Below, piece by piece: positions 34,572 to 46,285 of a stretch of DNA of 64,000 nucleotides. The stretch is taken from assembly GCA_000827325.1 (NCBI GenBank), contig KN832870.1, forward strand, positions 4,650,001 to 4,714,000. The letters run 5' to 3'. Source of the stretch: Oidiodendron maius Zn. Taxonomy: Eukaryota; Ascomycota; Leotiomycetes; Myxotrichaceae. Numbering within the stretch: the stretch's first letter is position 1; each line of letters opens with the position of its first letter. The notes under the pieces are model-generated. The model made no database searches. It was not told the origin of the DNA and saw nothing but the letters and a program-made list of their open reading frames with translations. Made by a program: the position numbers and the translations under genes.

Positions 34572-34908
34572 TGCTAGAAGTTTACTCCAACCCCAAGCTA
34601 CGTTGCATTTCCTCTCATAACTAGTGCAGCCAAGTTGTCATCACCTCCTGACCCCAGATCTACAGAACCTTGTTGGCTGAAAGATAACCCCTGTCAAGTT
34701 TGGGGTAATTGATATAGGCACGTGATCACTCCGAACTTTTCCAGACTCGGCTTTAGAAATAATGACCGAATGACTGCATTCGCCGCTCAACACCATGATC
34801 GCTTACAGATATGCCTCCACTTTTCCAACGTTTGTTTCTTTCTCTGTATTCTGCGACTTGCAAACTTCACTGCTACATTGATATGCTCCCTCAGTAAGGA
34901 TCGCCCGG
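34572..34908. other. Intergenic: Mpv17-family gene upstream region
   Basis: Contains CACGTGA at 34719-34725, about 185 bases before the start codon. No other feature is seen. Confidence 0.5.
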
Positions 34909-35772
34909 ATGTTTGTATTCAGGGCCAAGGCGGCCGCAGGCCGAGCCGTCTTGCGAAGATCTCCATTCCAACATGCGCAAACAAACCTAGCCAAACGACA
35001 TACCTCGACCAACACTGCCGCCAAACCGAAAGTTGTGGATGTGACTAGCAATACTACTCTCCCTACGCAGGCTGCCGCACAGTCTGTGCCTCTGTGGCAA
35101 CGCTTCGGCGTGTTGTCCAAAGGCATTGCGCTATACGGACGGAGCCAGCAAAAGAACCCCTATAGAACACAATTTGTAACGTCACTTGTCATATACTTCC
35201 TGGGAGACCTGTCTGCGCAAAACATCAGCGGCGAGAAGTATAATCCGGTGCGGACGGGACGTGCTTTGGTAATTAGCGCGTTCTCTTCCATCCCGAGTTA
35301 CAAATGGTCAACCTACTCATCGCCTTTGATGGATTAAATATCCTATTAACCTTCTCTCAGGTTCATGTTCCTTAACGACCATTTTAACTATCCGTCTAAG
35401 ATCCTCTCCCTCGCTACAAAAGTGATCGTTAATCAGATCATCTTCGCGCCTATCTTCAACACCTATTTCTTTGGCATGCAATCCCTGCTTTCCGGGGATT
35501 CCCTCCCAGAAGTTTGGGAGCGCATACGACGTACAGTGCCGACATCTTTGATAAACAGCGTTAAATTTTGGCCTGCAGTTACGGCATTCAGCTTCACGTT
35601 TATAGAACCGCAGTACAGAAGTATATTCGCCGGTGGCGTGGCAATTGGATGGCAGACATATTTGAGTTATTTGAATAGAACGGCAGAAATCGCAGAGGCC
35701 GCTGAAAAGGCAGTAGAGCAGGAGGTAGCAACCAAGAGGGAAGGTATTCAGATGGTGCAAACCAGTACGTAA
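34909..35772 (+). CDS. Mpv17/PMP22-family mitochondrial membrane protein
   Basis: Exons 34909-35306 and 35361-35772 give 269 aa. The first ~45 residues are basic and Ser/Thr/Ala-rich, a probable mitochondrial presequence. The family body begins NPYRTQFVTSLVIYFLGDLSAQ, continues NPVRTGRALVISAFSSIPSYKWF, and ends WPAVTAFSFTFIEPQYRSIFAGGVAIGWQTYLSY-like (compare the WP..Q..NF..VP...R......V...W..YLS signature). Members are inner-membrane channels or metabolite pores (Sym1 in yeast); the substrate is unknown. The intron donor is GTCAAC, a weak site, but phase and family alignment need it. Confidence 0.87.
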
Positions 35773-36023
35773 AGCATACAAAGCATAAGATAGTGTTGCG
35801 GTAGGTGAAGGTACATCACTGTGCATAGATATGGCGTTTTAGGATACAGCAACAGGATTGCATGCATGCTTACAGTAACGTAGACTACAGATATCATTAT
35901 CCTTTAATTAATACCATTCAAAAAATTCATACCCCGCTCTTATCTCTTAGCAACCATATCCAAGCAGTCATTCATTCTTAGATTCTACGCCATGAGGGGG
36001 GGGCCGACCTAAACTCATCCTCT

Positions 36024-37519
36024 TCAGAAGGGATACGCCCTGACTTCGTCTTCTTTCTCAAAATCGAGTCCCGCTTCAACCTGCTCTCTATGCTTCGTAT
36101 CTAAATACTCCAACAAGACCTCCTCATATCGCTCCTTCCCTTTATACCTACTCACATCATCGCCCCAGCTCCTGACCGCACTCGCCAGTCGTCCAGGCAC
36201 ATACGACTCCTCACAGATTTCGGTGATCGGATGGAAGTACGTGCGAATGGTGAACACCACGCCGCCGCTACGCGGTAGTCGACGCAGTGTCTGACGTTCG
36301 GAGCGGAAGTAGTGATGTGAGATGGCTTTGTTTTTTTCAGCTGTGAACCAACCCACGCTTCCAGGCTCGCCGTCTTCAGGTCCGATGCTGGAAGACCAGG
36401 AGAGTTCGTCGTCGACTTGGATGAAATAATTGTTCTATAGCTAGGTTAGTATATGAAATCAAAGCGACTCATGTGACGACAGAGAGAGATCTCCAAGTGG
36501 AAAAGACAAAATATCTCACCCTCTGTACTGGCCCATTCGGCTGCACTCTCCTGAAGAAATTCATCATCCCTTTCTCCAACTTCTCTTTAAACCCAGGAAC
36601 ATCTCCCGAGGTATGGATCTCACTCAGTGGCATTCCGAACTTATCCTCCAGCCTCCAAAAACCAGCGAGTAAGATCGACCCTGCTAGCAGGTAATACTGC
36701 CCGTCCTCCCGCTCGAACATGATTGCGAGGTCATCTTGCACCATGCGACCCGCCATCTGCATGGGATCCTCAACTAGCGGCCGCTCGACGATGTTAAATG
36801 ACTCTCCTGTGAGAAGGTTATCCATTCCAACGAGCGTCCGTTTGAAGAGGCTGGGATAACGTTCGGGGAGGTAGCCGCATAATTCTTCAAGGAGCTCGAC
36901 GGCGCCGTCAAAAGCGGAGGGATCGGTGCGACTGCATTTGGGCCCGCGGTCAAGGATACGTTTAGCTTTATCGGCGTGAAATTTCAGGTAGTGCTTGTCT
37001 AGCTCTGTAGGGAGTTAGCCAGGAAAGGCGCGATGTGGTAGCAATATGGAATATTGAAGGCCGACGCACCTATCCACTCGTCCCAGTTCATATTTCGCAA
37101 GCCCATGGTGATGTGGTAAGGGCCATGTCTAAATGGACGATATGGGTTGGGCTTTGTTGTGTTAACATCCCAATTAGGAGCGGGTGGTGCTGTTGGCCGT
37201 TTAAATTCTATGGGTTCCCATACTATCTCATCTAGATCAGTCATCCTCCTGTTATACGAAGATGGTATAACACACCTCCTGGTTTTCTTGCAGGCGCTTT
37301 AAATGACCTCGAAGCTGGCTTCTCTAGGTCAGGCGTTGCCGGCCGACTTATCACTGGTTCCTTGAGAAACTTTATGGCTCTGAACAAGAGCCAAATAGCA
37401 AAGCATATTGTTAACGCCCCAAATGGGATGCTTCTGGAGTTAAAGGCAGCTTCGTGCATCGGCGAGAAGGAACGGGTCTGATCAATGAGCTTTTCAGCCC
37501 ATTCTTGACATCTCTGCAT
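36024..37519 (-). CDS. DUF3445 protein (haem-dependent oxidative N-demethylase-like), membrane-anchored
   Basis: Exons 37519-37308, 37248-37070, 37004-36520 and 36434-36024 give 428 aa with all phases closed. An N-terminal transmembrane segment (IPFGALTICFAIWLLFRAI) is followed by a linker, then the DUF3445 domain: FRHGPYHITMGLRNMNWDEWI, DRGPKCSRT, VQDDLAIMFEREDGQYYLLAG, AGFWRLEDKFGMPLSEIHT, NFFRRVQPNGPVQRNNYFIQ, and SERQTLRRLPRSGGVVFTIRTYFHPI. Bacterial relatives demethylate methylamine-type compounds with haem, NADPH and FMN; fungal copies are often labelled mannosyltransferase without support. The first intron has the weak donor GTCATT. It converges with the Mpv17-family gene (250 bases apart). 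Confidence 0.82.
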
Positions 37520-38223
37520 CTGGAAACGTTCTGTGAACTCAACGGCTGGATTGGTTATATAAAATGGGTAGTTCGACAGAAAGAAAGTCCTTCAGAGACA
37601 AGCAACAGTCGATGAATGGATATAATCTCAAATTGCAAGCAGCTTAGATGGATATTTACCGCGGGCGAGGGCCTGACAAACAAGTCTTTACAATTTATCG
37701 ATTTAGATTATACGGCGTCCATTGGCCTTAAAGGCCTGTTTAATGCCTGTTCACGTATGGGCCAGTGCCCATAAAATGATATGCTTTAATATCATTGCCT
37801 AATAGGGTCAAGGCTAATTGCGGGGTGATCGTCCCGATAACTTATCAGTTATCGAACAAAACGGCATGAAGGGACTTTTTGCCCACTTCGGGCTAAATTG
37901 ACAACCACCAACATCAAAGCAAACTAATCCTGAATCAGGAATCTATAACACTTTGCTACTGAGTTATTTCAGTGCCCGGTTGTTGAATCCACTGTCTACA
38001 CCACCGCCCACACCACTACAAGTACTAGCCATCTTTAATTGGTTTCTTGGCCAGGAACTACAAGGTAGGAACATATCTTTACTCTAGGTTCACATGAATT
38101 TGCTCAGTATGTCAATTAGCACTCCGTTGTAAGAGATGGGTCACATATGTTTGAATTATCATGACCTCCACTATCCGGAGACTATGTCTCGGCGCCTATT
38201 TCATACATAGAAGTACAGGATAT
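37520..38223. other. Intergenic, 0.7 kb
   Basis: DUF3445 gene promoter and NAF1 3' flank. No feature is recognised. Confidence 0.5.
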
Positions 38224-39945
38224 TTATTTTCCAGGGCCTGGGTTCCCTGGCGGATATGGTGACTGCGACTGCTGCTGCTGCTGCCCCTGTTGAGTCCATG
38301 GAACCGTAGGCACAGACTGAGCAACAGGGAAAAACGCAGGGTTTATGAAAGCTCCAGAGGGAAGAGAGGCACTTGGGGACATATTTTGCCAGCCATTTTC
38401 CGGCATGTTTGGGAAAGCTTGTTGATATGGTCGCTGGTATTGGGTTTGACGTGGAATATGTTGCCATAGTAAAGGTTGCTGAGGTGAGTACTCGTTAGGA
38501 GATGCATTGTTGAAGTTGGGTGAAGGGCCTTGCGGCAGTGGGTATCCTGCAGGAGGACTTGGCATAGGCGGCTGTGAGAAGGCTGGCGGTGATTGTGCGT
38601 AATTACCATTCTGGTGATCCTGTGGTGGTAATGAATAACCACTGCCGTCACCTCGGCGGTCGTAAAACCCTCCTCGGCCTCGACCCCTATCACCTCGACC
38701 TCTGCCCTTGTCCCCTCTACTCCTACCTCTGAAATGTTCTCCATTCCGGTTTCCGTAGTTTGCCCGATCAGTGCTACCTAAATATGTAGGCTCCAGTGGA
38801 GCTTCACCTCGGCCAACTGTGTCAGCGAAACCGGAAGGGCGTGTAAGTGGCTTATAAGGGCCATCGTCTTCAGCATCATCATAATTCAACGCCCCTGCTC
38901 CGCGGGAGGCAGTCTGTCCTTGTTGTAAGGGGTGAGCACCACGATTCGGGCCACCATTCTGTTGCATTTTCCCGCCTCTCTTCTCGACCCTTCGTTGCTT
39001 CAATTTCCGCCTATGCTCCATCTCTGCTTCATCGTCAGAGAATTCAACCTCTTCTTCGCCAACTTCTTCATCATGCATATTTGAAGCATCTGATCCTTTG
39101 AATGTCTTTAGTGCCTGAGTGAAGACATATGTCGAGTGCCGTTCTGAGTAGAACACTTTCGTTCCAACCACTAAACCTGTCTCTGCAATTTCAGTTGCGT
39201 TGGTGAATCGCACAGAGTAGAGTGGTTGTTGCACTCGACCAAGTGTTTCTGAGACTACTCCTATAACACTCCTATCACCCAGGCATAGAACAGAACCGCT
39301 TTCCAAAACTCTGTACTCTCCTGACGTCTTGGCTTTTATCAGAAGAGTGTTCTCAACGACGGCTTCAACCCCACCTAGCTCTTCGATTGGCATGTCGGAC
39401 GTAATCGTAACGTCTGGTTTTGGTATGACTTCTTCAGGAATTTCGTTCTTTGTTCTTAAATGACTGCTGGAACCCTTCCCTCCTTTATTGCCTCCCTCTT
39501 CGTCGTCCGATGCTCCGTCACCCAACATCAGTATTCTGGCTTGCTCCTCTGGACTCAGGAGCTTGTAGGAGTTCTCGCCGTCTTCGTCGCTGTCCTCTGA
39601 TGAGCTGTCATCGCTCGAGTCATCGGACGATGATTCAATTGGCGACGAATCAACTTCCCATTCTGGGTGATCATCTTCAGCCGTCGTCTCGTTCTCAGTA
39701 TTTGTTTCAATAGCTACTGAAGGAGGAGGAACTGGCGGAGGGGCTGGTTCGTCTTGCTTCACTAACACATTGGCTGACGAAGTCGAATCATGATTCCCAG
39801 CATCTATTGATCCAGAAATTTCGTTCTGTACCCGTTCTGTAGTTTCGTTCAAGATCGTCTCCTCCAACGCCATACTGGGATCGCTTGTCTTGTCAACGAT
39901 CATCTTATTGTCGGTCGAGTGACTGGTTATTTCTTCTGAGTCCAT
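38224..39945 (-). CDS. NAF1: H/ACA snoRNP assembly factor Naf1
   Basis: Nuclear chaperone that loads Cbf5/dyskerin onto H/ACA RNAs before Gar1 replaces it. Intronless, 573 aa. An acidic Ser/Asp/Glu N-terminus (including SSDDSSDDSSSEDSDEDGE) leads to the Gar1-like beta-barrel core at about residues 185-280: EELGGVEAVVENTLLIKAK, ESGSVLCLGDRSVIGVVSETLGRVQQPLYSVRF and GTKVFYSERHSTYVFTQ. An acidic stretch and basic KLKQRRVEKRGG follow, then RGRGRGD repeats (about 420-445) and a Pro/Gln/Tyr-rich tail with a six-Gln run. This order matches fungal Naf1. It diverges from ALG9, 263 bases between starts. Confidence 0.92.
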   Translation of the reverse strand: MDSEEITSHSTDNKMIVDKTSDPSMALEETILNETTERVQNEISGSIDAGNHDSTSSANVLVKQDEPAPPPVPPPSVAIETNTENETTAEDDHPEWEVDSSPIESSSDDSSDDSSSEDSDEDGENSYKLLSPEEQARILMLGDGASDDEEGGNKGGKGSSSHLRTKNEIPEEVIPKPDVTITSDMPIEELGGVEAVVENTLLIKAKTSGEYRVLESGSVLCLGDRSVIGVVSETLGRVQQPLYSVRFTNATEIAETGLVVGTKVFYSERHSTYVFTQALKTFKGSDASNMHDEEVGEEEVEFSDDEAEMEHRRKLKQRRVEKRGGKMQQNGGPNRGAHPLQQGQTASRGAGALNYDDAEDDGPYKPLTRPSGFADTVGRGEAPLEPTYLGSTDRANYGNRNGEHFRGRSRGDKGRGRGDRGRGRGGFYDRRGDGSGYSLPPQDHQNGNYAQSPPAFSQPPMPSPPAGYPLPQGPSPNFNNASPNEYSPQQPLLWQHIPRQTQYQRPYQQAFPNMPENGWQNMSPSASLPSGAFINPAFFPVAQSVPTVPWTQQGQQQQQSQSPYPPGNPGPGK

Positions 39946-40208
39946 ATTGCAATGGCCTCATGGAAAGTAATTCGAGGGTAGGATTCTATAAGAAATTCCA
40001 GAACTGCGCGTTGTGAAAGATCTGCTCAAAAATGGAACCCTTGTCGCGTTCATGGCGGAGAAATATTTCCAAAAATAAAATTATTTTATCGCGGGGAATA
40101 GCTATAACGGATTAATATTAAACCGATCCCGACGTGTCGTCACAACTCTTGCCGCTGTAGCTTACAACAGAGCACAACAACAAGCAGCTAAGAGGCGGAG
40201 ACCGTCAA

Positions 40209-42187
40209 ATGTCTACAAAAGACATGCCACAGCGCGGGCCAGGCTCTGCTGCCGAAGCTTTGAAACCAAAAAGGAAGTGAGTAAAACTCCATAGCATGCT
40301 TGAATAGAATTTGTTTTGAAACCCGAGCAACTGACCGTCTTCTATAGACCAGTAACTCCTTTTGCAGTAAACCCAATTAGCGCATTTTACGTTTTTCTAG
40401 GAGCCAATATACTTGCAGCATTATTCGCACCCATACAGGATTGTGACGAGACATTCAACTACTGGGAACCGACCCACTACCTCGCTCATGGCTATGGATT
40501 GCAGACGTGGGAGTACTCGCCGGAATACGCGATTCGAAGCTGGGCATATGTTGCATTCCATGCGGTTATCGGAAGTTTGCGGCGTTTATTGCCATTTCCA
40601 ACCAAAGTGGGCGAGTTCTACTTCATTCGCTACGCCCTGGCATTTATTTGTGCCATCTGCCAGACGCAACTATTTCGAGTCATCAGTAGGACTTTAAATC
40701 CTCGAATTGCTTTATTTTTTATGTTGGCAACTATATTCAGTCCAGGAATGTTCCATGCATCGACTGCCTTCCTCCCATCGAGCTTCGCCATGTACACCAC
40801 CATGCTTGGGATGGCCGCCTTCATGAATTGGCGGGGAGGTTTGAAGACAGCTCACGGGATCTTCTGGTTTGCTCTCGGAGGTGTACTGGGATGGCCATTT
40901 TCTATTGCCCTCTCAGCACCCTTTTTACTTGAAGAGGTAATACTTGCAGTCATAAGCAGCAAGGAGGCATTAATTGATGCTCTCATGCGCTTCGTTCGTG
41001 GCATTGTCGCCGGACTTCTTGTTCTCGTAAGCCACTACACTTTGCCTGATATCCTTTCGTGCAATTCTGACAAATAACAGCTATTTGAATTTTTAATATC
41101 AAGCTTCTTTTATAAGAAAGCTGTAGTTGTTCCTCTTAATATCGTCTTATATAACATCTTTAGCGGTCCTGGACGGGGTCCCGAGATATTTGGCACTGAG
41201 CCTTGGCATTTCTATATACGGAACCTCCTCCTCAACTTCAATATCTGGTTTATTCTAGCAACCGTAGCTCTTCCGGTCTTTACCTTACAGAAGATCTTCT
41301 CGCGATCTCCTGCTCCTCATGAAGGAGGCATCATAACTGGCCTCCGTAGCGTCATCTTTATGTCTCCATTTTACCTATGGCTTGGCATTTTCAGCCTTCA
41401 ACCGCACAAGGAGGAACGGTTTATGTACCCAGTGTATCCTGCACTTGCCCTGAACGCTTCAATGACGCTTCACATCCTCCTATCAGCGTTTGGTAATTCG
41501 GATACTAAATCACTCATCGGCAAGATTCCAGCACAATTGAAACTTCTGCTGGTTAGTAGTGTCATTCTTGGATCGTTGGATATTGGATTGGCCCGAATAT
41601 ACGGCATCTACAGCGCGTATTCAGCGCCATTAAAGATCTACGAACCTCTGGAGAGCGAAAGTTTCGGGGTGCGGGGGGGATCAGTTTGTTATGGCAAGGA
41701 ATGGTACAGGTTTCCAAGCTCTTATCATTTACCCAATGATATGCGAGCCAAATTCATCAAGAGTGAGTTTGATGGCTTACTTCCTGGTGAGTTCTCTGAG
41801 GCCAAGACGGGATTCGGCGTATGGCCAGGCGCCTGGCTTATCCCATCTGGTATGAATGACCAGAATATTGAGGACATGAGCAAATATGTAAGGCACCATC
41901 ACGACTCAAATAAATTAGACTAATACATTCGCTAGGTTGACCTACGAACTTGTAGTTTCCTGGTCGACACATATTATCCTGCATCTATTGCTTCTGAGCT
42001 CGAACCGCATTATGTCCTGGATTCTGAAAATTGGGAGCCAGTAGTGTGCAAGCGCTTTCTTGATGCCACCCAGACACACATTCTTGCACGAACAATATGG
42101 CTTCCAGAGTGGCCGATAATTCCTGAAAAGTTCCGAAGGAAATGGGCAAGACATTGCTTGTTGAAGCGTGCTACTAAAAGTAGATAG
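40209..42187 (+). CDS. ALG9: ALG9 alpha-1,2-mannosyltransferase (GT22)
   Basis: Endoplasmic-reticulum enzyme that adds two alpha-1,2-mannoses from dolichol-phosphate mannose during lipid-linked oligosaccharide assembly. Exons 40209-40276, 40348-41026, 41081-41887 and 41936-42187 give 601 aa with all phases closed. The GT22 lumenal loop motif is IQDCDETFNYWEPTHYL, with HGYGLQTWEYSPEYAIRSW after it. Many hydrophobic helices follow, and the HKEERFMYPVYP motif typical of GT22 enzymes lies about residue 405. Exon 4 supplies the C-terminal VDTYYPAS..LEPHYV and NWEPVVCKRFLD segment. No defect is seen. Confidence 0.95.
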
Positions 42188-42444
42188 ATAATTCTATGAA
42201 AATACGAGTTCACAAGTTATCCGGCTGGGAATATGTTTTCATGAGCTACGTTATCAATATTTGCAATGCCATTTGAAAAGAAATATATACAAGACACTAC
42301 CGCCATCACACAGCTCTCCGGCGGCATTTCATAGTCCATTTTCGAATCTCCAACTTGATGCCTCCAATAACTTCAAGAAGATGCTGTGGCGGCATTGTAG
42401 TAGTGGATCTGTATCAGTTCAGCGTACAATCTGGACGTTTATAT

Positions 42445-43273
42445 CTACGAACTCACTGTCTCATCAGCACAACCAGTTGGGGTATCATAGTCATATGGGC
42501 CTAGGTTGATGAATAGTTGCTGATCTGCGCAGACCAGCCACGCGCTCAAATTGGGCCTATCAATAGTTGGGATACTCCACTGTACTGCATCGCCGCTGAA
42601 TGCAAATGTTCCATAGGTGTTCTGGGTGGTGTTGAAAGTCATCGCAAGCATTGTGACATTTGCACTGGCCTGTTCTTCTACATTGGCATAGAGCAGCCCT
42701 CCTTTGATGAGCTCAACCAGTTGTCCGTCAACGATCTGGAATTGGCCGGCAGTTGTATACGAATCCAGGATAGCAATACCCGGTACGTATTCCGGGCTGG
42801 TTTGTAGGTACTTGTGGAAGTTGGGATCCTCAACTGCTCGGATCCAGTAGTACCCGCTCTGGAGATTAGTCCCTGGATATCCAGTGCTTCCTCCAGTTCC
42901 CCCAGTAGTGGTAGTCGAGGCGCCTCCTGAGGCACTGGTTGTGGGCGTTGTTGTAACAGTACTAGGGAGACATTGGGAATACCCTTAGTTACAATATTAG
43001 TGCCTTATAAGGAGATTTAGTCGTGAAGCCTTACATTCGCTGGTGACGAGTTAGAAAGCACTGAAAAGTAGGCAATGGTAACAACTGACTTTGATTCTAT
43101 GCATACATACCCAGCAACACATGAAGTCGGGCCGCTCCAACCTTCTCCCCCACCTAGTTATATTAGTTTCGGATTATTTGGGGGGTTTAAATGTATCCCA
43201 TACACTGGCCATAAGCAGTCTGCTGAGCGGTAACGCCAACTACATAAGATAGGAGAGCAATTGTGGACCACAT
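42445..43273 (-). CDS. Secreted CBM1 (cellulose-binding) protein with an uncharacterised C-terminal domain
   Basis: The first exon (43273-43204) codes a signal peptide (MWSTIALLSYVVGVTAQ) and the start of a fungal CBM1 (YGQC). The next exon continues GGEGWSGPTSCVAG, and a later exon gives YSQCLPS. A Thr/Ser/Gly linker follows (about 42960-42850), then a domain of about 150 residues: SGYYWIRAVEDPNFHKYLQT, EYVPGIAILDSYTTAGQFQI, and SAWLVCADQQLFINLGPYDY near the end. Similar domains occur at the C-terminus of fungal secreted CBM1 proteins, but I know no activity. I could not join the middle CBM1 exons in phase with strong splice sites; only a weak GTCACC donor works, and it shortens the module. 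Either the splicing is unusual or the gene carries a small frameshift. Confidence 0.65.
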
Positions 43274-44319
43274 TTTGCTAGGGTACGAAAAATCTCCAAA
43301 TGAAAACCTTGAAAAAAGGTTTATAGTGCAGCTCTACTTCATTCGCGGGTATGGCTCTCTTTTAAATGTTCGCATGCCAATCTTGTTCAATAGGCCAGTA
43401 CTGCGCCTGGGCGGACCGAAACCACCGGGGCAATATTTCGACATTTTGCCAGATTGTAGCCGGAATCCCACATGACCTAAGTTTATTATTTGCAAAATTT
43501 GAATTGACCTATCCAATAGGAAAAATAGGAAATGGAGAGCGAGGAGTGACGCATAAAGAAGTTCGCTCGAGTAGCACATAGATTGGCCTATTCAATGAAT
43601 AGCAGAGCCAACTTAGATAACACTGAAAATGAGCTTATGTTCGCTGGGCTACAGCAATAAATCCCAGCTAGATAAATGTATATTAGCATCTTGTATACAG
43701 CAACTATCATTAGTCTAGTCCTCTGTAATTCCCATCCACACTACAATTAAAATAATCGCATTCTCTGAGAAGGTAATCCTTCATGGACATTCCTGTCTTG
43801 AAAAGTCGACCACAACTCAGACGTCGTTGCTAGTCATTTATTTCCCCCATGGAAGCCAATGGCAAGACTTCGCAATCAGGAGCGAATGTGTATATGTCTC
43901 GGTGTCAAAAGGTGCTGCAATCTTTTAGTGCAGAATACCAATATTGATGACTTGTAGTTATCATCGTGTAAAAGGCCATATCACACATATTTTGAGAAAC
44001 CTTTTAAGTACTCACCATAATCATAAATTTTTTGAATAAAGCGGAAGTTTATGCCTTGTCGTGTGAGTCCTCTAAAGCAGCGGTTATATGGGTGACCCAG
44101 AAGAAAGGAAGATGGTAGAGAGATGAGAAGAGTCAAATATGTATACATTCTAATTCAAGTTGATGGCTCGAATACCATGTCCTCTTCTAGTCACTAAGCA
44201 AGCCTAATATAACCCTAAAGTATATAAACCACGGCAGAATATCCTGCTTCGCGGCACTAGGTGTGACAGGGAGAAGGAAAAGTAATTCGAATACGCGTAA
44301 AGGGAGTTTTTTCAAGTCC
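43274..44319. other. Intergenic, 1.0 kb
   Basis: CBM1-gene promoter and EXO5 3' flank. AT-rich; no coding, RNA or repeat feature is recognised. Confidence 0.5.
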
Positions 44320-45927
44320 TCACTTACTTCTTGACTTCCTCACTTTCTCCCTCGCCTCTTCAATCTTACCAAGCCTCCACTCGCAGTCGTCCGCAAATTC
44401 ACAACTCCTGCATTTGAATGCTTCCTCAACTACTACTCCCTGGGGTTTTCGTTCTCCTCTCCACCATTGCATCTCAAGATCCACATATGACTTTAACACC
44501 TTACTATCCATAGCGAACGTCTTGCTCCCCATAATCTCGCCAGTATCGCTTTTTCTATATTCTGCTCTTAGAACATTACTAAGAGATGCGGCACCATGAG
44601 GTAGAACGGTTTGAAATTCAGTGATCATGAGAGACCAGAGCGCGGATAAAGAATTATGCGCTAGAAGAGTGGTCATAGAGTCTTGACTCCATTGTTCTAT
44701 TTCCTGACTCCCACCAGGAATATATTGTGTACCATACAAGATATCATTGTTTAGACTGCCCACTTGAGCGATGAAAAGGTCAGAGAATGGCGCTAGTGGA
44801 TCAAGATCGTAGCGAGAGGTGAGGACACCGAAATCCACCTCATTCATGGCTAATGATGAGAGGAGGCTGTGATAAAGCATCAATTGCATTTTCGTTGGTC
44901 GGAATGCTGCCTCGGCAGGTAACGACCGAGTAGACCTGGTCTTCACATCGCAGATATAAACCATGTTGTTCTGGTGGCGAGGTTTATTCCTGGCTGCTTC
45001 GGCCAATGAACTACTCCCAACAGCGGCAAAGAATTCTGAGATGGCTGGCTGGTCCGGGGGTGGCTTGGTCTGAGGAAGCTTAGATGGCCTCTGCAATGAA
45101 TCCTCTAACTCGGTGTCTGGGCAAATATACGAGAGCTCATCAATGACGCCGATCACCACGAGACCGTCAACTACGCCCCATATTTCCAGCTCTCTTGTCT
45201 GGCCAGTATCTCGTAGTGTTCGAAGTCCTTGTATGACATTCCATATCCGAAGGCCCCAAGCGTCTACCTTTGTTGTTATATCGACTGTTACCGTCGTGTG
45301 GACTTGTTTCTCGAGCTCCTTGTGTATGACGCTGCCTTGCTTCATTGCCGGTGTCCTTATCTTCTTGCCGTGGCGAGTCAAGGTGTACCAGTATTGCAAT
45401 TCACACCATGCTGGTGATACCAGATCTGTGACAGAAAGAGCTTTCTTTGGCTGGGTTCGAAATCGTTCCAACGGAGATCGACTGTCAGGCGATATTGAAG
45501 AAGATGAAGCATCTAAAGGTACATTTGCTTCTAGGGTTGTTATCTCTTTACTATGGTTACTTGCTACGTGCTTAAACGTCAGTCAGGCGGCCTGTTGAAA
45601 CGACTTAAGGCATATACTTTTATAGGTCGCGAAGCTATCAATCTCAACTGAGCGGCGCATCCGTTCAGCAACCTCCTCCGCGGTCGCAGCGGCCCGAAAT
45701 AGTGGAGATTTCGACTCCCTCCCAAAGGTATGGGGCATGCGAAGAACCGGTTCTTCATAATGCTCGATTCCGGTAACAATTGGATTGTCCTCGGATTCTA
45801 ACTGCTGGTTGCCTGTCGCAACATCGAGCAATATCTCTGCTTCTTCTGGAGAAAAGTCAGACCCGTAATCGGTCTCGTCGTCATTTATGATATTCCCAGT
45901 GCATTCCTCTATGGAATGACTGGCCAT
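44320..45927 (-). CDS. EXO5: Exonuclease V (Exo5/Dem1), Fe-S single-strand DNA exonuclease
   Basis: Exons 45927-45618 and 45563-44320 give 517 aa. The family start LSVTDLVSPAWCELQYWYTL carries the first Fe-S cysteine; the other three lie in the C-terminal FKCRSCEFADDCEW. The PD-(D/E)XK nuclease core shows GSVIHKELEKQVH, GVIDELSY and VYICDVKTRSTRSLP (D..K), with FRPTKMQLMLYH after it. In yeast the enzyme maintains mitochondrial DNA; in S. pombe and animals it also acts in the nucleus. The N-terminal ~100 residues are acidic and show no strong presequence. The joined exon order preserves the four-cysteine cluster geometry. Confidence 0.92.
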
Positions 45928-46285
45928 GCCGATATCTTCATGACTTCAGTCCATGGTGTAGAATTTTGAGGTTGAAAGCTCTCCGCACGTCAAAAAGTTG
46001 GATTACTAAGCATATGGATGTATATACGTCCACAACTACCTGGACTCTAATTCGAATAGAATTGAAATGAAAGTAAGAGTTTTGAACAGTAAGCCTCTAT
46101 TAAGAATTCTCTTGAATGGGAGCCTGGAATTCTTATCCCGTGTTGAAGCTATCTTTACAATCTGTCATGTTTCATCGTGACCCAGGCAGCAATATACGAG
46201 GAACGAATATAAAACTGACATAAACATCATAGATTCAATTGTTCGTGACATTCCTAGATAATGAGCTACGTATTCATATTGTCAT
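45928..46285. other. Intergenic, divergent EXO5 / F-box upstream region
   Basis: 358 bases, AT-rich. No specific site is recognised. Confidence 0.5.
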
